DNA from: an uncultured Oscillospiraceae bacterium
GTDB lineage: Bacteria; Bacillota; Clostridia; Oscillospirales; Acutalibacteraceae
DNA length: 40,178 nt
NCBI GenBank assembly: GCA_910588935.1
Contig: CAJUSM010000021.1
Location: forward strand, 1 to 40,178
Direction: 5' to 3'
The notes below the pieces were generated by a model, which saw only the letters and a list, made by a program, of their open reading frames with translations, was not told where the DNA came from and did no database searches. The translations under genes and the position numbers were made by a program. The first letter of the stretch is position 1. Every line of letters begins with the position of its first letter. Of this stretch, positions 15,214 through 23,492 are shown one piece after another.

Positions 15214-16899
15214 ATGTCCCAGCTAGTGACAAAAGCCAAACAACAGCTCCGCGCCGCCATTGCCGGCGCTATAGAACAGGCCGTGGCCTCTGGCGCCCTC
15301 TCTTCGGCCCCAGCCCCAGAAATTGCCTTAGAGGTCCCTGCCGACCGGGCCCACGGCGACTGGGCCTGCAATGTGGCCATGGCCGGGGCAAGGGCCTACC
15401 ATATGGCCCCCAGAAAAATTGCCGAAGCGATTCAGGCAAACCTAGACTTAAGCGGCACCCGCTTTGCCAACTGTGAAATTGCCGGGCCTGGCTTTTTGAA
15501 CTTTACCTATTGCCAGAGCTTTTATAGCGATGTACTAAAGGACATTGCCGCCATGGGCAAAGAATACGGCCAAAGTAATATAGGCAAGGGCCAGCGGGTG
15601 CTGGTAGAGTATGTTTCCGCCAACCCCACCGGCCCCATGCACATTGGCAACGCCCGAGGCGGCGTGCTGGGAGACGCCCTTTCCAACCTGCTGGCAGCCG
15701 CCGGCTGGCAGGTAGAGCGGGAGTTCTATGTAAACGACGCAGGCAACCAGGTAAACCGCTACGGCCTCTCTATTGAGGCACGGTATATGCAGCTGTTCCA
15801 GCCGGATTTCCCTTTTCCTGAGGATGGGTACCTGGGGGAGGATGTAACCGGGAATGCCAAGGCCTACGCAGAGCTCCATGGGGACGGGCTGGTAGGCCTA
15901 GACAGCCAAGCCCGGCGTAAGGCCCTTATTGCCTATGCTATTCCCAAAAATATTCAGGGCCTTCACGATGACTTGCTTCGGTACCGGGTGGAATACGACA
16001 ACTGGTTCCATGAATCCACTCTTCATGAAAACGGCGATGTGGCAGGCATTGTTCAGCAGCTGAAAGACAAGGGCTGTACCTATGAAAAGGAGGGAGCCCT
16101 CTGGTTTAAGGGTGAGGAATTTGGCTCTGACGATTTTGTAATTGTGCGCTCTAACGGCGTGCCTACCTATATTGTCCCTGACATCGCTTATCATTACAAT
16201 AAGCTTGTTACTCGCAATTTTAACTTAGCTATTAATGTGCTGGGAGCAGACCACCACGGCTATGTGCCCCGGCTGAAAGCCGCTATCGCGGCCTTGGGCA
16301 TTGACCCGGACCGGCTAAAGGTGGTACTCATGCAAATGGTCAGCCTGGTGCGGGACGGCGAGGCTGTAAAGCTGAGCAAGCGCAGCGGTAAGGCTATCAC
16401 CATGGCTAACCTGTTGGATGAGGTGCCGGTAGACGCGGCCCGGTTCCTGTTTAACTCTTACGAGCCCAATACCCGCATTGATTTTGACCTGGATCTGGCG
16501 GTAAAAGAAGACGCTCAAAACCCCGTGTACTATGTACAGTATGCCCATGCCCGCATTTGCAGTATTTTACGGAACCTAAAGGCCGAGGGGATTGAGCCCC
16601 GGGCCTGCAGCAACGAGGAGCTGGCCTTGCTTACAACCCCAGAGGAAATTGAGCTAATCCGTCTGCTTTCTGGCTTTACAGAGGAGATTGCCAACGCGGC
16701 CAGAGTAATGGATTCGGCCCGGATTACCCGGTATGTGGTAAACGTATCTACCTTGTTCCACAAATTTTATAATACCTGCCGGGTAAAGGGCGTAGACCCG
16801 GCCCTGTCGGCAGCAAGGCTGTGCCTGTGCACAGCGGCCAAGACAGTAATTGAAAATGGCTTGGCAATTTTCAAGGTCACAGCGCCGGAAAGCATGTAA
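15214..16899 (+). CDS. argS: Arginyl-tRNA synthetase
   Basis: Class I synthetase charging tRNA-Arg. 561 residues, normal length. The N-terminal Arg-tRNA-synthetase domain (about 1-110) recognises the tRNA D-loop. The catalytic block 'HIGN' is at 143-146, and the second catalytic block appears as 'KLSKRSGKA' near residue 390. The C-terminal DALR anticodon-binding domain contains 'YAHARICSILRN'. ATG 15214 lies 11 nt after CAAGGAG. It has no T-box in the 110-bp upstream gap and may be read from the aminotransferase promoter. Confidence 0.96.
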   Translation: MSQLVTKAKQQLRAAIAGAIEQAVASGALSSAPAPEIALEVPADRAHGDWACNVAMAGARAYHMAPRKIAEAIQANLDLSGTRFANCEIAGPGFLNFTYCQSFYSDVLKDIAAMGKEYGQSNIGKGQRVLVEYVSANPTGPMHIGNARGGVLGDALSNLLAAAGWQVEREFYVNDAGNQVNRYGLSIEARYMQLFQPDFPFPEDGYLGEDVTGNAKAYAELHGDGLVGLDSQARRKALIAYAIPKNIQGLHDDLLRYRVEYDNWFHESTLHENGDVAGIVQQLKDKGCTYEKEGALWFKGEEFGSDDFVIVRSNGVPTYIVPDIAYHYNKLVTRNFNLAINVLGADHHGYVPRLKAAIAALGIDPDRLKVVLMQMVSLVRDGEAVKLSKRSGKAITMANLLDEVPVDAARFLFNSYEPNTRIDFDLDLAVKEDAQNPVYYVQYAHARICSILRNLKAEGIEPRACSNEELALLTTPEEIELIRLLSGFTEEIANAARVMDSARITRYVVNVSTLFHKFYNTCRVKGVDPALSAARLCLCTAAKTVIENGLAIFKVTAPESM

Positions 16900-16908
16900 T
16901 CCAAAACG

Positions 16909-16949
16909 AAAAGAGGCATTCCCCGTCCCGGTGGAAGCCTCTTTTTTTA
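16909..16949 (+). terminator. argS terminator
   Basis: AAAAGAGGC...TTCC pairs with GGAAGCCTCTTTT with one bulge, followed by a T-run. Confidence 0.85.
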
Positions 16950-17059
16950 TTTCCTGTACCCATGATTTCAGAGCAGCCCGCTTTCAGCCCATAGAAAGCA
17001 GGAGAGCCGCCCCGCCCAATCGGCCTATAATTTTGGCGCGAAATTCAGCAAGGAAGCTA

Positions 17060-17220
17060 GAGTCTGTTTGAAAAATCGAAAACGCTGTCTTATTGCCCAG
17101 AAGCGGCCATCTTCCACATCGAAAATTTTCGTAATACGAAAAGCATTACTTGCATTTTTTCCCTGAAGCCGGCCACTTCTAGTCAAAAATCCATCATTCC
17201 CTCTATTTGCAAACAAGCCC
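17060..17220. mobile_element. 161-bp MITE-like element, copy 2
   Basis: Same length as the copy at 1653-1813 and flanked by TA (17058-17059 and 17221-17222). The right end AAACAAGCCC is identical; the left end has drifted (GAGTCTGTTTGAAAA). Internal blocks are also shared, such as TGTTTGAAAAATCGAAAAC and 'CGTAATACGAAA...GCATTACTTGC'. It lies between argS and thiT, and its right TA is part of the thiT stop codon. No ORF. Confidence 0.8.
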
Positions 17221-17834
17221 TAGACCTCTGTCCCTTTCAGGAGCTGTTTGCCTGCAAACTGCATCAATAGGAAACCAACCACACAGTTCACCAAAATATT
17301 GGGGATCATGTAGCTGCCATTATATACCAGGGAGTAGAAGAAAGCCAGGGTTTGTCCGGACATCCCTGCCAGCATGGGGGAAAAGTTGGCGTCCGCGTAC
17401 TCGCTCCACAAAATCCAGCCGGAGAGGAAGGAGCAGAGATACCGCAAAAGCCCTGCGGCCAGGCAGCCAAGGCTAAAGGCCGCCGGATGGCTCCGCATTT
17501 TGCCCCGAAACATCCCCGCCAGCCCCAGAACAGTAAAGGCCAGCAGGTAGTCCAGGAGGATAGAGCCCACCACGGTTGCCCCGCTGATTCCCTTTAGGCC
17601 ATCCATACCAAAGAGCAGCTGGAGTACGCTGTAGGTAAGCCCAGCCCCCAGCCCCCATTTGGCGCCGGCCCGGTAGGCAAAAAGCATAACAGGCAGCATA
17701 TCGCACAGGGTGATGGAGCCACCGTAGGGCAGGTCGAAAACCTTGATAAACGAGAGCACGGTTCCCAAAGCAATGAGAATCCCTGCCAGAACCAGGTTAT
17801 ACACCCTCTGGCTATTGTTTTTGTTGTCTTCCAT
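17220..17834 (-). CDS. thiT: Thiamine transporter, S component of an ECF importer
   Basis: Integral membrane substrate-binding subunit that captures thiamine and works with the shared EcfA-EcfT energising module, which is not in this window. 204 residues with about six helices. 'LSFIKVFDLPYGGSITLCDM' carries the family block 'GGSITL', and 'LYNGSYMIPN' is the conserved final-helix region ending in a short Lys/Thr tail. ATG 17834 is chosen because AGGAAG lies 6 nt upstream; longer frames run into the riboswitch. Expression is controlled by the TPP riboswitch and terminator just upstream. The stop codon TAG is completed by the end of the adjacent 161-bp element. Confidence 0.92.
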   Translation of the reverse strand: MEDNKNNSQRVYNLVLAGILIALGTVLSFIKVFDLPYGGSITLCDMLPVMLFAYRAGAKWGLGAGLTYSVLQLLFGMDGLKGISGATVVGSILLDYLLAFTVLGLAGMFRGKMRSHPAAFSLGCLAAGLLRYLCSFLSGWILWSEYADANFSPMLAGMSGQTLAFFYSLVYNGSYMIPNILVNCVVGFLLMQFAGKQLLKGTEV

Positions 17835-17879
17835 GTGCATCTTCCTTTCAATTTCGATTTGGCGGCAAACCGCCAGGTA

Positions 17880-17920
17880 TGAAAAATGAAAAACGCCGCC
17901 TAGATTTCCAGGCGGCGCAG
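17880..17920 (-). terminator. Riboswitch-controlled terminator upstream of thiT
   Basis: On the minus strand CGCCGCCT (17917-17910) pairs with AGGCGGCG (17901-17894), followed by GTTTTTCATTTTTC. It lies between the TPP aptamer and the thiT start, the arrangement for transcriptional shut-off when TPP is bound. Confidence 0.8.
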
Positions 17921-17977
17921 AAGCACATTTCCGGCAAAGCCCGCGCAAAAAAGCGCAGGCAAAACAAGAAAATGAAA

Positions 17978-18085
17978 TGCTTCCTCCGTCGGCATTATCC
18001 GCATCAGGTTCATAGGGTTTAAGCAATTGCTAATCTCAGCCGTTTACGGCTTCGGGGGGACGAACCCGAAGCCTATGGCTCCCCT
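17978..18085 (-). promoter_or_regulatory. TPP riboswitch (THI element)
   Basis: The minus strand carries the conserved aptamer blocks in order: GGGGAGCC, GGCTGAGATTAG, ACCCTATGAACCTGATG, and GGATAATGCCGACGGAGGAAG. These are the hallmarks of thiamine pyrophosphate riboswitches. It lies upstream of thiT with an intrinsic terminator between them. Confidence 0.95.
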
Positions 18086-18105
18086 TATTTCATTTTTCGA
18101 CATTT

Positions 18106-18134
18106 ATTGTAACGGAAAAGGCAGGGCTTGTCAA
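18106..18134 (-). promoter_or_regulatory. Sigma-A promoter of the TPP riboswitch-thiT transcript
   Basis: On the minus strand TTGACA (18134-18129), 17-bp spacer, TACAAT (18111-18106). The transcript starts just before the aptamer. Confidence 0.8.
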
Positions 18135-18226
18135 GAAAAAAGGGAAAAGTTCACTCCAAAAAGCAGGCCTGGCAGAAAAGGGCAGAGGTTCGCTGGCATG
18201 AATGCCCCAGTTTTGCAAAATTTCTG

Positions 18227-18255
18227 TTGACACCCAGGCTCTTTTTCATTATAAT
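18227..18255 (+). promoter_or_regulatory. Sigma-A promoter of tRNA-Pro
   Basis: TTGACA (18227-18232), 17-bp spacer, TATAAT (18250-18255): full consensus, as expected for a stable RNA gene. Confidence 0.9.
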
Positions 18256-18271
18256 AGAACCGTAGGTTTTA

Positions 18272-18347
18272 CGAGGTGTAGCTCACCCGGTAGAGCGCTT
18301 GGTTTGGGACCAAGAGGCACGGAGTTCGAGTCTCCGCACTTCGACCA
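18272..18347 (+). tRNA. tRNA-Pro, anticodon UGG
   Basis: 76 nt including an encoded CCA. The acceptor stem CGAGGTG pairs with CACTTCG (one G-T), D-stem GCTC/GAGC, and anticodon stem CTTGG/CCAAG with loop TTTGGGA, giving anticodon TGG. The T-arm is CGGAG-TTCGAGT-CTCCG. It has its own consensus promoter and terminator, so it is a single-gene unit. Confidence 0.96.
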
Positions 18348-18350
18348 ACG

Positions 18351-18385
18351 AGTTCTGGAAATCAAAGATTTCCAGAACTTTTTTT
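18351..18385 (+). terminator. tRNA-Pro terminator
   Basis: AGTTCTGGAAATC and GATTTCCAGAACT form a perfect 13-bp stem with a 3-nt loop, followed by TTTTTTT. Confidence 0.9.
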
Positions 18386-18431
18386 GTTTTTTCCCTTTGC
18401 TTCTCCTTTTGTCCCTTGACCCACAGCTCTC

Positions 18432-19907
18432 TCAATCCAGCGTTACCTTGAACACCACAGGCCCAGCCGCCGTATAATCTGTGGCAATATGCAGCCCCTG
18501 GTTGTCCCGGCTCCAGCAAGGTTTTGCTTTGGCGCCCAGCACTTCTACATCCTTTACCGCCCCATGGAATACTGTGCCAGCAGTGTGCTCCTGCATACGC
18601 AGCGAGCTTACAGTATATTGCCCGTCCTCCGCGGCTTTCATCGCAATGGCATACAGGGTGCTGCCTTTGGCGGTAAACCGGAAATCTGACGAGGTAAAAT
18701 TCTTTTTTATGGCATCGGAAAAATGGCCGTCCTGCACCTTGGTGGGACCCTCCCCGAAAATTTTCCATACATGGGTGTGGTAGATTGCCTGGCCGTTCAC
18801 CTGCAGCCAATCGCCAATGGCAGCCAGCACCGCTCTATCCTCAGCACAGATTGTGCCGTCCGCTTTTGGCCCCACATTGAGCAGCAGCGTGCCGTTTTTG
18901 CTGACAATATCGACCAGGTCGCAGAGAATATCCTGGGCGGGGCGAAAATCGTTATTTTCTGTATAACACCAGGAGTTGAGAGCAATGGCGGTATCTGTCT
19001 GCCAAAAATAGGCCTTGGTCTCCGCCATCTGGCCTCGTTCAATATCCGGCACGCCAGTTCCCAAGGGGAACGCGTCGTGCTTGTAGTTAATGGCAACCTC
19101 CAGCCCCCACTCTGCGGCACGGTTATAATAGTACGCTGCCAGGCGCTTTAGATAGGGTTTGGCATTCACATGCTGTATCCACCAATCGAAATAAAGGAGT
19201 CGCGGGCGGTAGCGGTCGATAAGCTCGCAAGTGCGCACCAGCCAGTCGTCCAAAAATTCTGGGCTGGGGCCGGGCTCGCCGGCGATATCGTCAAAATTTT
19301 CCGGATCCGGCATAGAGGGCCAGTAAAGGCTGTTCCGGTCTGGGCTTTGGGGAATATCACTGTGAAACCCTTTTCCTCTGCCCATAAAGAACCAGTGCTC
19401 CATGCGGTGGGAAGAAGCCCCCAGCACCATGCCCTCGGCCTCTACCGCGGCTTTCAGCTCTCCCAGCACATCCCTTTTGGGTCCCATTTTCTCAGCGTTC
19501 CAATGGGAGAGCCCGCTTTTATACATTTGAAAACCATCGTGATGCTCTGCCACCGGCACCACATAGCGTGCCCCGGCCTGACGAAATAGCTTGGCCCAAG
19601 CAGTGGGGTCAAAGCGCTCAGCCTTAAACATGGGGATAAAGTCTTTGTAGCCAAACTGACAATGGGGGCCATAGGTCTCCACATGATGCCGATAGGCATT
19701 GGAGCCTTCTATGTACATATTGCGCGGGTACCATTCGTTTTCAAAGGCAGGCACAGCGTACGCCCCCCAGTGGATGAAAATGCCAAATTTGGCGTTTTGG
19801 TACCACTTAGGCGGCTGCCAGGCAGAGAGCGACTCCCAGGTAGGCTGATAGGGCCCTTGGGCGATTACTTGGTCAATGGCAGAGAGGGCTGTATTCAAAT
19901 GATCCAT
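18432..19907 (-). CDS. GH29 alpha-L-fucosidase
   Basis: Retaining glycosidase that releases L-fucose from host glycans or plant polymers. 491 residues. Catalytic barrel blocks: 'FGIFIHWG' (41-48), 'EHHDGF' (121-126), and the nucleophile Asp241 in 'LLYFDWW'. 'LLNVGPKADG' closes the barrel and is followed by a C-terminal beta domain. There is no signal peptide, so the enzyme probably acts in the cytosol on imported short oligosaccharides. ATG 19907 follows AAAGGAG. Single gene with its own promoter. The acid/base residue is not fixed by position in this family and I do not assign it. A sugar isomerase of the fucose/arabinose family lies 3.6 kb away. Confidence 0.92.
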   Translation of the reverse strand: MDHLNTALSAIDQVIAQGPYQPTWESLSAWQPPKWYQNAKFGIFIHWGAYAVPAFENEWYPRNMYIEGSNAYRHHVETYGPHCQFGYKDFIPMFKAERFDPTAWAKLFRQAGARYVVPVAEHHDGFQMYKSGLSHWNAEKMGPKRDVLGELKAAVEAEGMVLGASSHRMEHWFFMGRGKGFHSDIPQSPDRNSLYWPSMPDPENFDDIAGEPGPSPEFLDDWLVRTCELIDRYRPRLLYFDWWIQHVNAKPYLKRLAAYYYNRAAEWGLEVAINYKHDAFPLGTGVPDIERGQMAETKAYFWQTDTAIALNSWCYTENNDFRPAQDILCDLVDIVSKNGTLLLNVGPKADGTICAEDRAVLAAIGDWLQVNGQAIYHTHVWKIFGEGPTKVQDGHFSDAIKKNFTSSDFRFTAKGSTLYAIAMKAAEDGQYTVSSLRMQEHTAGTVFHGAVKDVEVLGAKAKPCWSRDNQGLHIATDYTAAGPVVFKVTLD

Positions 19908-19940
19908 ACGGCAGGCACTCCTTTGGGTGGTTTTGGAGAA

Positions 19941-19968
19941 ATTATATCAAACGGGGGAAAAATGTCAA
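19941..19968 (-). promoter_or_regulatory. Sigma-A promoter of the fucosidase gene
   Basis: On the minus strand TTGACA (19968-19963), 16-bp spacer, TATAAT (19946-19941), ending 34 bp before the start codon. Confidence 0.75.
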
Positions 19969-20124
19969 GAGAAATGTCCAACCAGCTGCCGTCCTGGGGC
20001 GGCACAAGCCCTTAAACTGGTACGCAGCCAAATTATTTTGCCAATTCCCCCAATTTCCCGGCCAAAACGTCGAGTTAAATAGTAGGGGGCCCTCAAAAAC
20101 TCTGGCAAAACAAAAGGAGAAAAA

Positions 20125-20709
20125 ATGGAAGACCAACACATTGTAGAACTATATTGGCAGCGGAGCGAGGAGGCCATTGCACAGACCCAGTGTAAGTATG
20201 GCTCATTTTGCCTGGGAATTGCCGCCAACCTTCTGGGAAACGGGGAGGACGCCAAGGAGTGTGTAAACGAAACGCTTTTTCAGGCATGGAACCTAATACC
20301 TCCCCAGCGTCCGGAAAAGCTGCGGCCATGGCTTGGCCGGATTGTTCGGAATATATCCATTAGCCTGTGGCGGAAAAACCACCGGCAAAAGCGGTACAAT
20401 GGGCTAGACCAAACACTGAGCGAGCTGGAGGACTCTATCCCATCTTCTGTGGATATCCAGCGAGAGATAGAGGGGGCAGAGCTGGGTGAGCAGATCAGCC
20501 GCTGGCTTTCCCGGCTGTCCCGGGAGGAGCGGATCCTTTTTGTGCGCCGGTACTGGTACGGTGTGTCCCTTGGGGCGCTGGCAGAGGAGTCTGGCTTTCC
20601 TGCCAAAAAGCTGGCTCAAAAAATGTACCGGCTGCGGCAAAGCCTGAAATCTTTTTTAGAAAAGGAGGACAAGCCCTATGAAAGCTGTGGAGAGCTGGGC
20701 TCTGTTTGA
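20125..20709 (+). CDS. RNA polymerase sigma-70 family (ECF-like) factor
   Basis: 194 residues. Region 2 is seen in 'YGSFCLGIAANLLGNGEDAK' and 'LRPWLGRIVRNISISLWRK'. Region 4 is seen in 'LSREERILFVRRYWYGVSL' and 'LAEESGFPAKKLAQKMYRLR', a helix-turn-helix for the -35 element. The intervening stretch carries an acidic linker with 'LSELEDSIPSSVDIQ'. It directs RNA polymerase to a small regulon, which is not identifiable here. ATG 20125 follows AAAGGAG. Its last 32 bases overlap the following DUF4179 gene, whose product is the likely anti-sigma partner. I could not find a clear promoter upstream. Confidence 0.88.
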   Translation: MEDQHIVELYWQRSEEAIAQTQCKYGSFCLGIAANLLGNGEDAKECVNETLFQAWNLIPPQRPEKLRPWLGRIVRNISISLWRKNHRQKRYNGLDQTLSELEDSIPSSVDIQREIEGAELGEQISRWLSRLSREERILFVRRYWYGVSLGALAEESGFPAKKLAQKMYRLRQSLKSFLEKEDKPYESCGELGSV

Positions 20710-21859
20710 GGGCATTGGTTACATTGACCCCAAGTTTGTGGAAGAAGCCAAAAGTCCGCTGAAAAAGGAACCTGCCCATCCCCTTTGGCTGCGAAAGGCC
20801 GGCGCTTTGGCCGCTGCCTTTGCGGCTGTTTTGGCCATGCTTTTCGGCATTAACGGGATTTCGCCCGCCTTTGCCGAAGGCCTGCCTCTGGTTGGAGAGG
20901 TATTCCGCCATTTAAACTCTTTAGGGGCCAATGCTCCTACTTATGGCGGCCTGGTGCAGGCCGTTGGCGCAAGCGGGGAAAACGGCCAATATAAGGTAAC
21001 AGTTGACCAGGCCTACTGCGATGGCGAATATATCTTTTTTACCCTTATCCTCAGCGCGAAAGACGCCGAGCTTCTAAAAATGACCCAACTGAACACCCTG
21101 GAGTCCTCTGAGGGAGGGGCCCCCGGCTGGGACATTCAGATTAACGGGGTATCGCCGGGATATACTGGCCTGCCAGTTTTCCAGCGCAAGGGCCGTTGCT
21201 TTGAAAGCAGCCTCCTGCAGGTTACGCTGCCCAAACCTGTAGGAAACGGCGCCCAGCTCCAGGTGGATATTACCCTAGGAAATCTCTTGGGTGTTCCAGA
21301 AGAAGCCGGGGACAAAGGCTCCCAGCTCCTTTCCTCCCAGCCTGTTTCTCTAAGCTTTGGGCTAATTGCCAACACTGCCTACACCCAGAAGGGTCTGGCC
21401 CAGGCCGCTGTGGACGGACTGGCCTTGCATGGCTGGAACAGCTCGCCAAGCAAATTCAGCGTTACCCTCGCCTTTCCCTATTTTGGTCCGGCTGGCGTGG
21501 CGGCCAAAGCCAGGGCGGAAGACGGAACCGATTTGGGAGAGGATCTCCGGGAATCTGGGGATCTGGAAGGCAACGGATATCAGATGGGGGACAATGCAGT
21601 ACAGACCTGCTCCTTTATTGGCCCGCCAGACAATGCCGAAAAGGTAATTGTTACGGTTTACGCGCACCAGTCCAGCGAACAGGTATTCGGAGAATTTACC
21701 ATTGATCTAAAGGGGAACCAGGCAAGCATTACAAATGATTATCAGAAGCAGGGGCTTCAGCACATGTCCATTGCCGCCTATGCCGCCGCGGAAAAGGCCA
21801 AACAGGAAACAGCGGGAGGCCCGCCCCCTCCTACCGGCTCCGCTCCACCAAACGCCTGA
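20678..21859 (+). CDS. DUF4179-type membrane protein, probable anti-sigma partner
   Basis: 393 residues. A cytosolic N-terminus of ~33 residues is followed by one transmembrane segment (about 34-55, 'AGALAAAFAAVLAMLFG'). Then comes the DUF4179 motif region 'SPAFAEGLPLVGEVFRHL' and a large extracytoplasmic beta-rich domain; the C-terminus is Pro/Gly-rich. Such proteins are encoded directly after ECF-like sigma factors in Clostridia and are thought to hold the sigma factor at the membrane until a signal is sensed. ATG 20678 is 9 nt after AAAGGAGG and overlaps the sigma gene by 32 bases, so translation is coupled. The signal is unknown. Confidence 0.82.
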   Translation: MKAVESWALFEGIGYIDPKFVEEAKSPLKKEPAHPLWLRKAGALAAAFAAVLAMLFGINGISPAFAEGLPLVGEVFRHLNSLGANAPTYGGLVQAVGASGENGQYKVTVDQAYCDGEYIFFTLILSAKDAELLKMTQLNTLESSEGGAPGWDIQINGVSPGYTGLPVFQRKGRCFESSLLQVTLPKPVGNGAQLQVDITLGNLLGVPEEAGDKGSQLLSSQPVSLSFGLIANTAYTQKGLAQAAVDGLALHGWNSSPSKFSVTLAFPYFGPAGVAAKARAEDGTDLGEDLRESGDLEGNGYQMGDNAVQTCSFIGPPDNAEKVIVTVYAHQSSEQVFGEFTIDLKGNQASITNDYQKQGLQHMSIAAYAAAEKAKQETAGGPPPPTGSAPPNA

Positions 21860-21934
21860 ACCCCTGGCATGAGAGAAACGCCTTGAAAGGGTTCCATTTT
21901 CTCCCCTTCCCAAATTTACCCGCCCCATCTCCCC

Positions 21935-21963
21935 TTGACAGAACCGCCTATTTTGACTATAAT
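21935..21963 (+). promoter_or_regulatory. Sigma-A promoter of the trpS transcript
   Basis: TTGACA (21935-21940), 17-bp spacer, TATAAT (21958-21963): full consensus. Confidence 0.9.
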
Positions 21964-21969
21964 GGGTAA

Positions 21970-22305
21970 AACAAACCGAGGAGAAAGTGTAAGTAGGCCG
22001 GAAAAACTGCTCAGGGACAGAGCGCCAGGCTTTGCCCCGCCAGAGAGCCGCGTATTGGTGGGAGCGCGGCGGGAGATTCCCGGCTGAATGGGCTTTTGAG
22101 GGCAGACCGAAAGACCAGGGGGCTTTTCCCCGGGGTTCAGTAGGCGAGCCGGAGCGGCGCTCCGTTACCAAAGCCAGCGCATTTTTGTGCGTACTGAGAG
22201 GGCGCTGTAAGCAGCGCCAAGCCGGGTGGTACCGCAGGAGCAAGCAAAAACGAAATGCTTTTGCCCCTGTCCCAGCAGAAATCTGCCGGGGCAGGGGTTT
22301 TGTTT
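21970..22305 (+). promoter_or_regulatory. T-box leader controlling trpS
   Basis: The antiterminator core GGGTGGTACCGC is at 22224-22235. The terminator stem CCCCTG/CAGGGG with GCAGA/TCTGC is at 22264-22297, followed by TTTTGTTTT. Stem I is formed by the GCCGCG...CGCGGC region (about 22050-22075). The likely specifier is TGG at 22089-22091 in 'CTGAATGGGC', matching tryptophan. Uncharged tRNA-Trp would allow read-through into trpS. Confidence 0.9.
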
Positions 22306-22347
22306 TGCCGCAAAATTGCCCCGAGATACAAAAGGAGTCGATACAAA

Positions 22348-23349
22348 ATGGAAACTATTGAGAAAAAACGCATTTTAAGCATGTACCAGTGCACTGGCAC
22401 CTTTACCCTGGGCAACTATCTGGGCGCCCTGCGCAACCACATCAAGCTCCAGGATGAGGGCTACCAGTGTGTCTACGCCTTAGCAGACCTCCATGCCCTC
22501 ACCATTCGCCACGATCCCGCCGAGCTGCGGAAATACACCAAGGAGGCCTATGCCTTTTTGCTTGCCATGGGCATAGACCTGGAGAAAACCGTGTTCTTTA
22601 TCCAGAGCCAAGTTCCCCAGCACACCCAGCTGGCTTGGGTTTTAAACTGTTACACCCAGTTTGGGGAGCTCTCCCGCATGACACAGTTTAAGGACAAATC
22701 CGCAAAACACGCGGACAACATCAATGCCGGCCTGTTTACCTACCCCTGCCTTATGGCAGCCGACATTTTGCTGTATCAGGCAGACTATGTGCCCGTGGGC
22801 GCCGACCAAAAGCAGCATGTGGAGATTGCCCGGGATATCGCCGAGCGCTTTAACGGGATTTATGGGGATACCTTTACCGTGCCGGAGCCCATGATTCCCA
22901 AGCATGGGGCCCGGGTTATGTCTTTGCAGAACCCACTGAGTAAGATGAGCAAATCTGATGAAAACCAAAACGGCAATATTTCTGTTTTGGATGAGCCCGA
23001 GACCATCATGCGCAAATTTAAGCGGGCAAAAACCGACAGCGAGAGTGAGGTGCGCTTTGCCCCAGGGAAAGACGGCGTAAACAACCTAATGGGCATTTAC
23101 GGTGTGATTACCGGCAAGACCATGGAGGAAATTGAAAAGGAGTTCCAGGGCAAAGGCTATGGCGACTTTAAACCCGCCGTAGCAGAGGCCGTAATTGAGG
23201 AGCTGCGGCCCATACAGGCGCGTTTCCGGGAAATTGTGGCAGACAAGGCATACCTGGAGAAATGCTACCGGGAAAATGCCCCTCGGGCCCAGGCCATTGC
23301 CCAGAAAACCCTTGCCAAAGCATACCGGAAGGTTGGTCTGGTGTCCTAA
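22348..23349 (+). CDS. trpS: Tryptophanyl-tRNA synthetase
   Basis: Class I synthetase charging tRNA-Trp. 333 residues, the standard bacterial length. The first catalytic block is 'TLGN' (20-23), the HIGH equivalent, and the second is 'KMSKS' (199-203). 'QSQVPQHTQLAWVLNC' and 'GADQKQHVE' are further family blocks. ATG 22348 lies 10 nt after AAAGGAG, just downstream of the T-box terminator; the longer frame runs through the leader and is rejected. Confidence 0.97.
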   Translation: METIEKKRILSMYQCTGTFTLGNYLGALRNHIKLQDEGYQCVYALADLHALTIRHDPAELRKYTKEAYAFLLAMGIDLEKTVFFIQSQVPQHTQLAWVLNCYTQFGELSRMTQFKDKSAKHADNINAGLFTYPCLMAADILLYQADYVPVGADQKQHVEIARDIAERFNGIYGDTFTVPEPMIPKHGARVMSLQNPLSKMSKSDENQNGNISVLDEPETIMRKFKRAKTDSESEVRFAPGKDGVNNLMGIYGVITGKTMEEIEKEFQGKGYGDFKPAVAEAVIEELRPIQARFREIVADKAYLEKCYRENAPRAQAIAQKTLAKAYRKVGLVS

Positions 23350-23378
23350 ATTTTCCTGGTTCCCGGCCCCATATCCAG

Positions 23379-23407
23379 TTGCATTTTCCAGCGGTTTGCT
23401 GTATGAT
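23379..23407 (+). promoter_or_regulatory. Sigma-A promoter of the sugar isomerase gene
   Basis: TTGCAT (23379-23384), 17-bp spacer, TATGAT (23402-23407). Confidence 0.7.
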
Positions 23408-23492
23408 TGAATATAAGGCAATCCCGTACAAAGATTGTGAGGGGTTGCCTTACGCAATACGCAAAAATCGAATTTTACTGGAGGAACCGCCC

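Noticed and set aside
17835..18026. N-terminal extension of thiT through the riboswitch
   Set aside because: The extended frame crosses the terminator and the aptamer; ATG 17834 has a good binding site and fits the family length.
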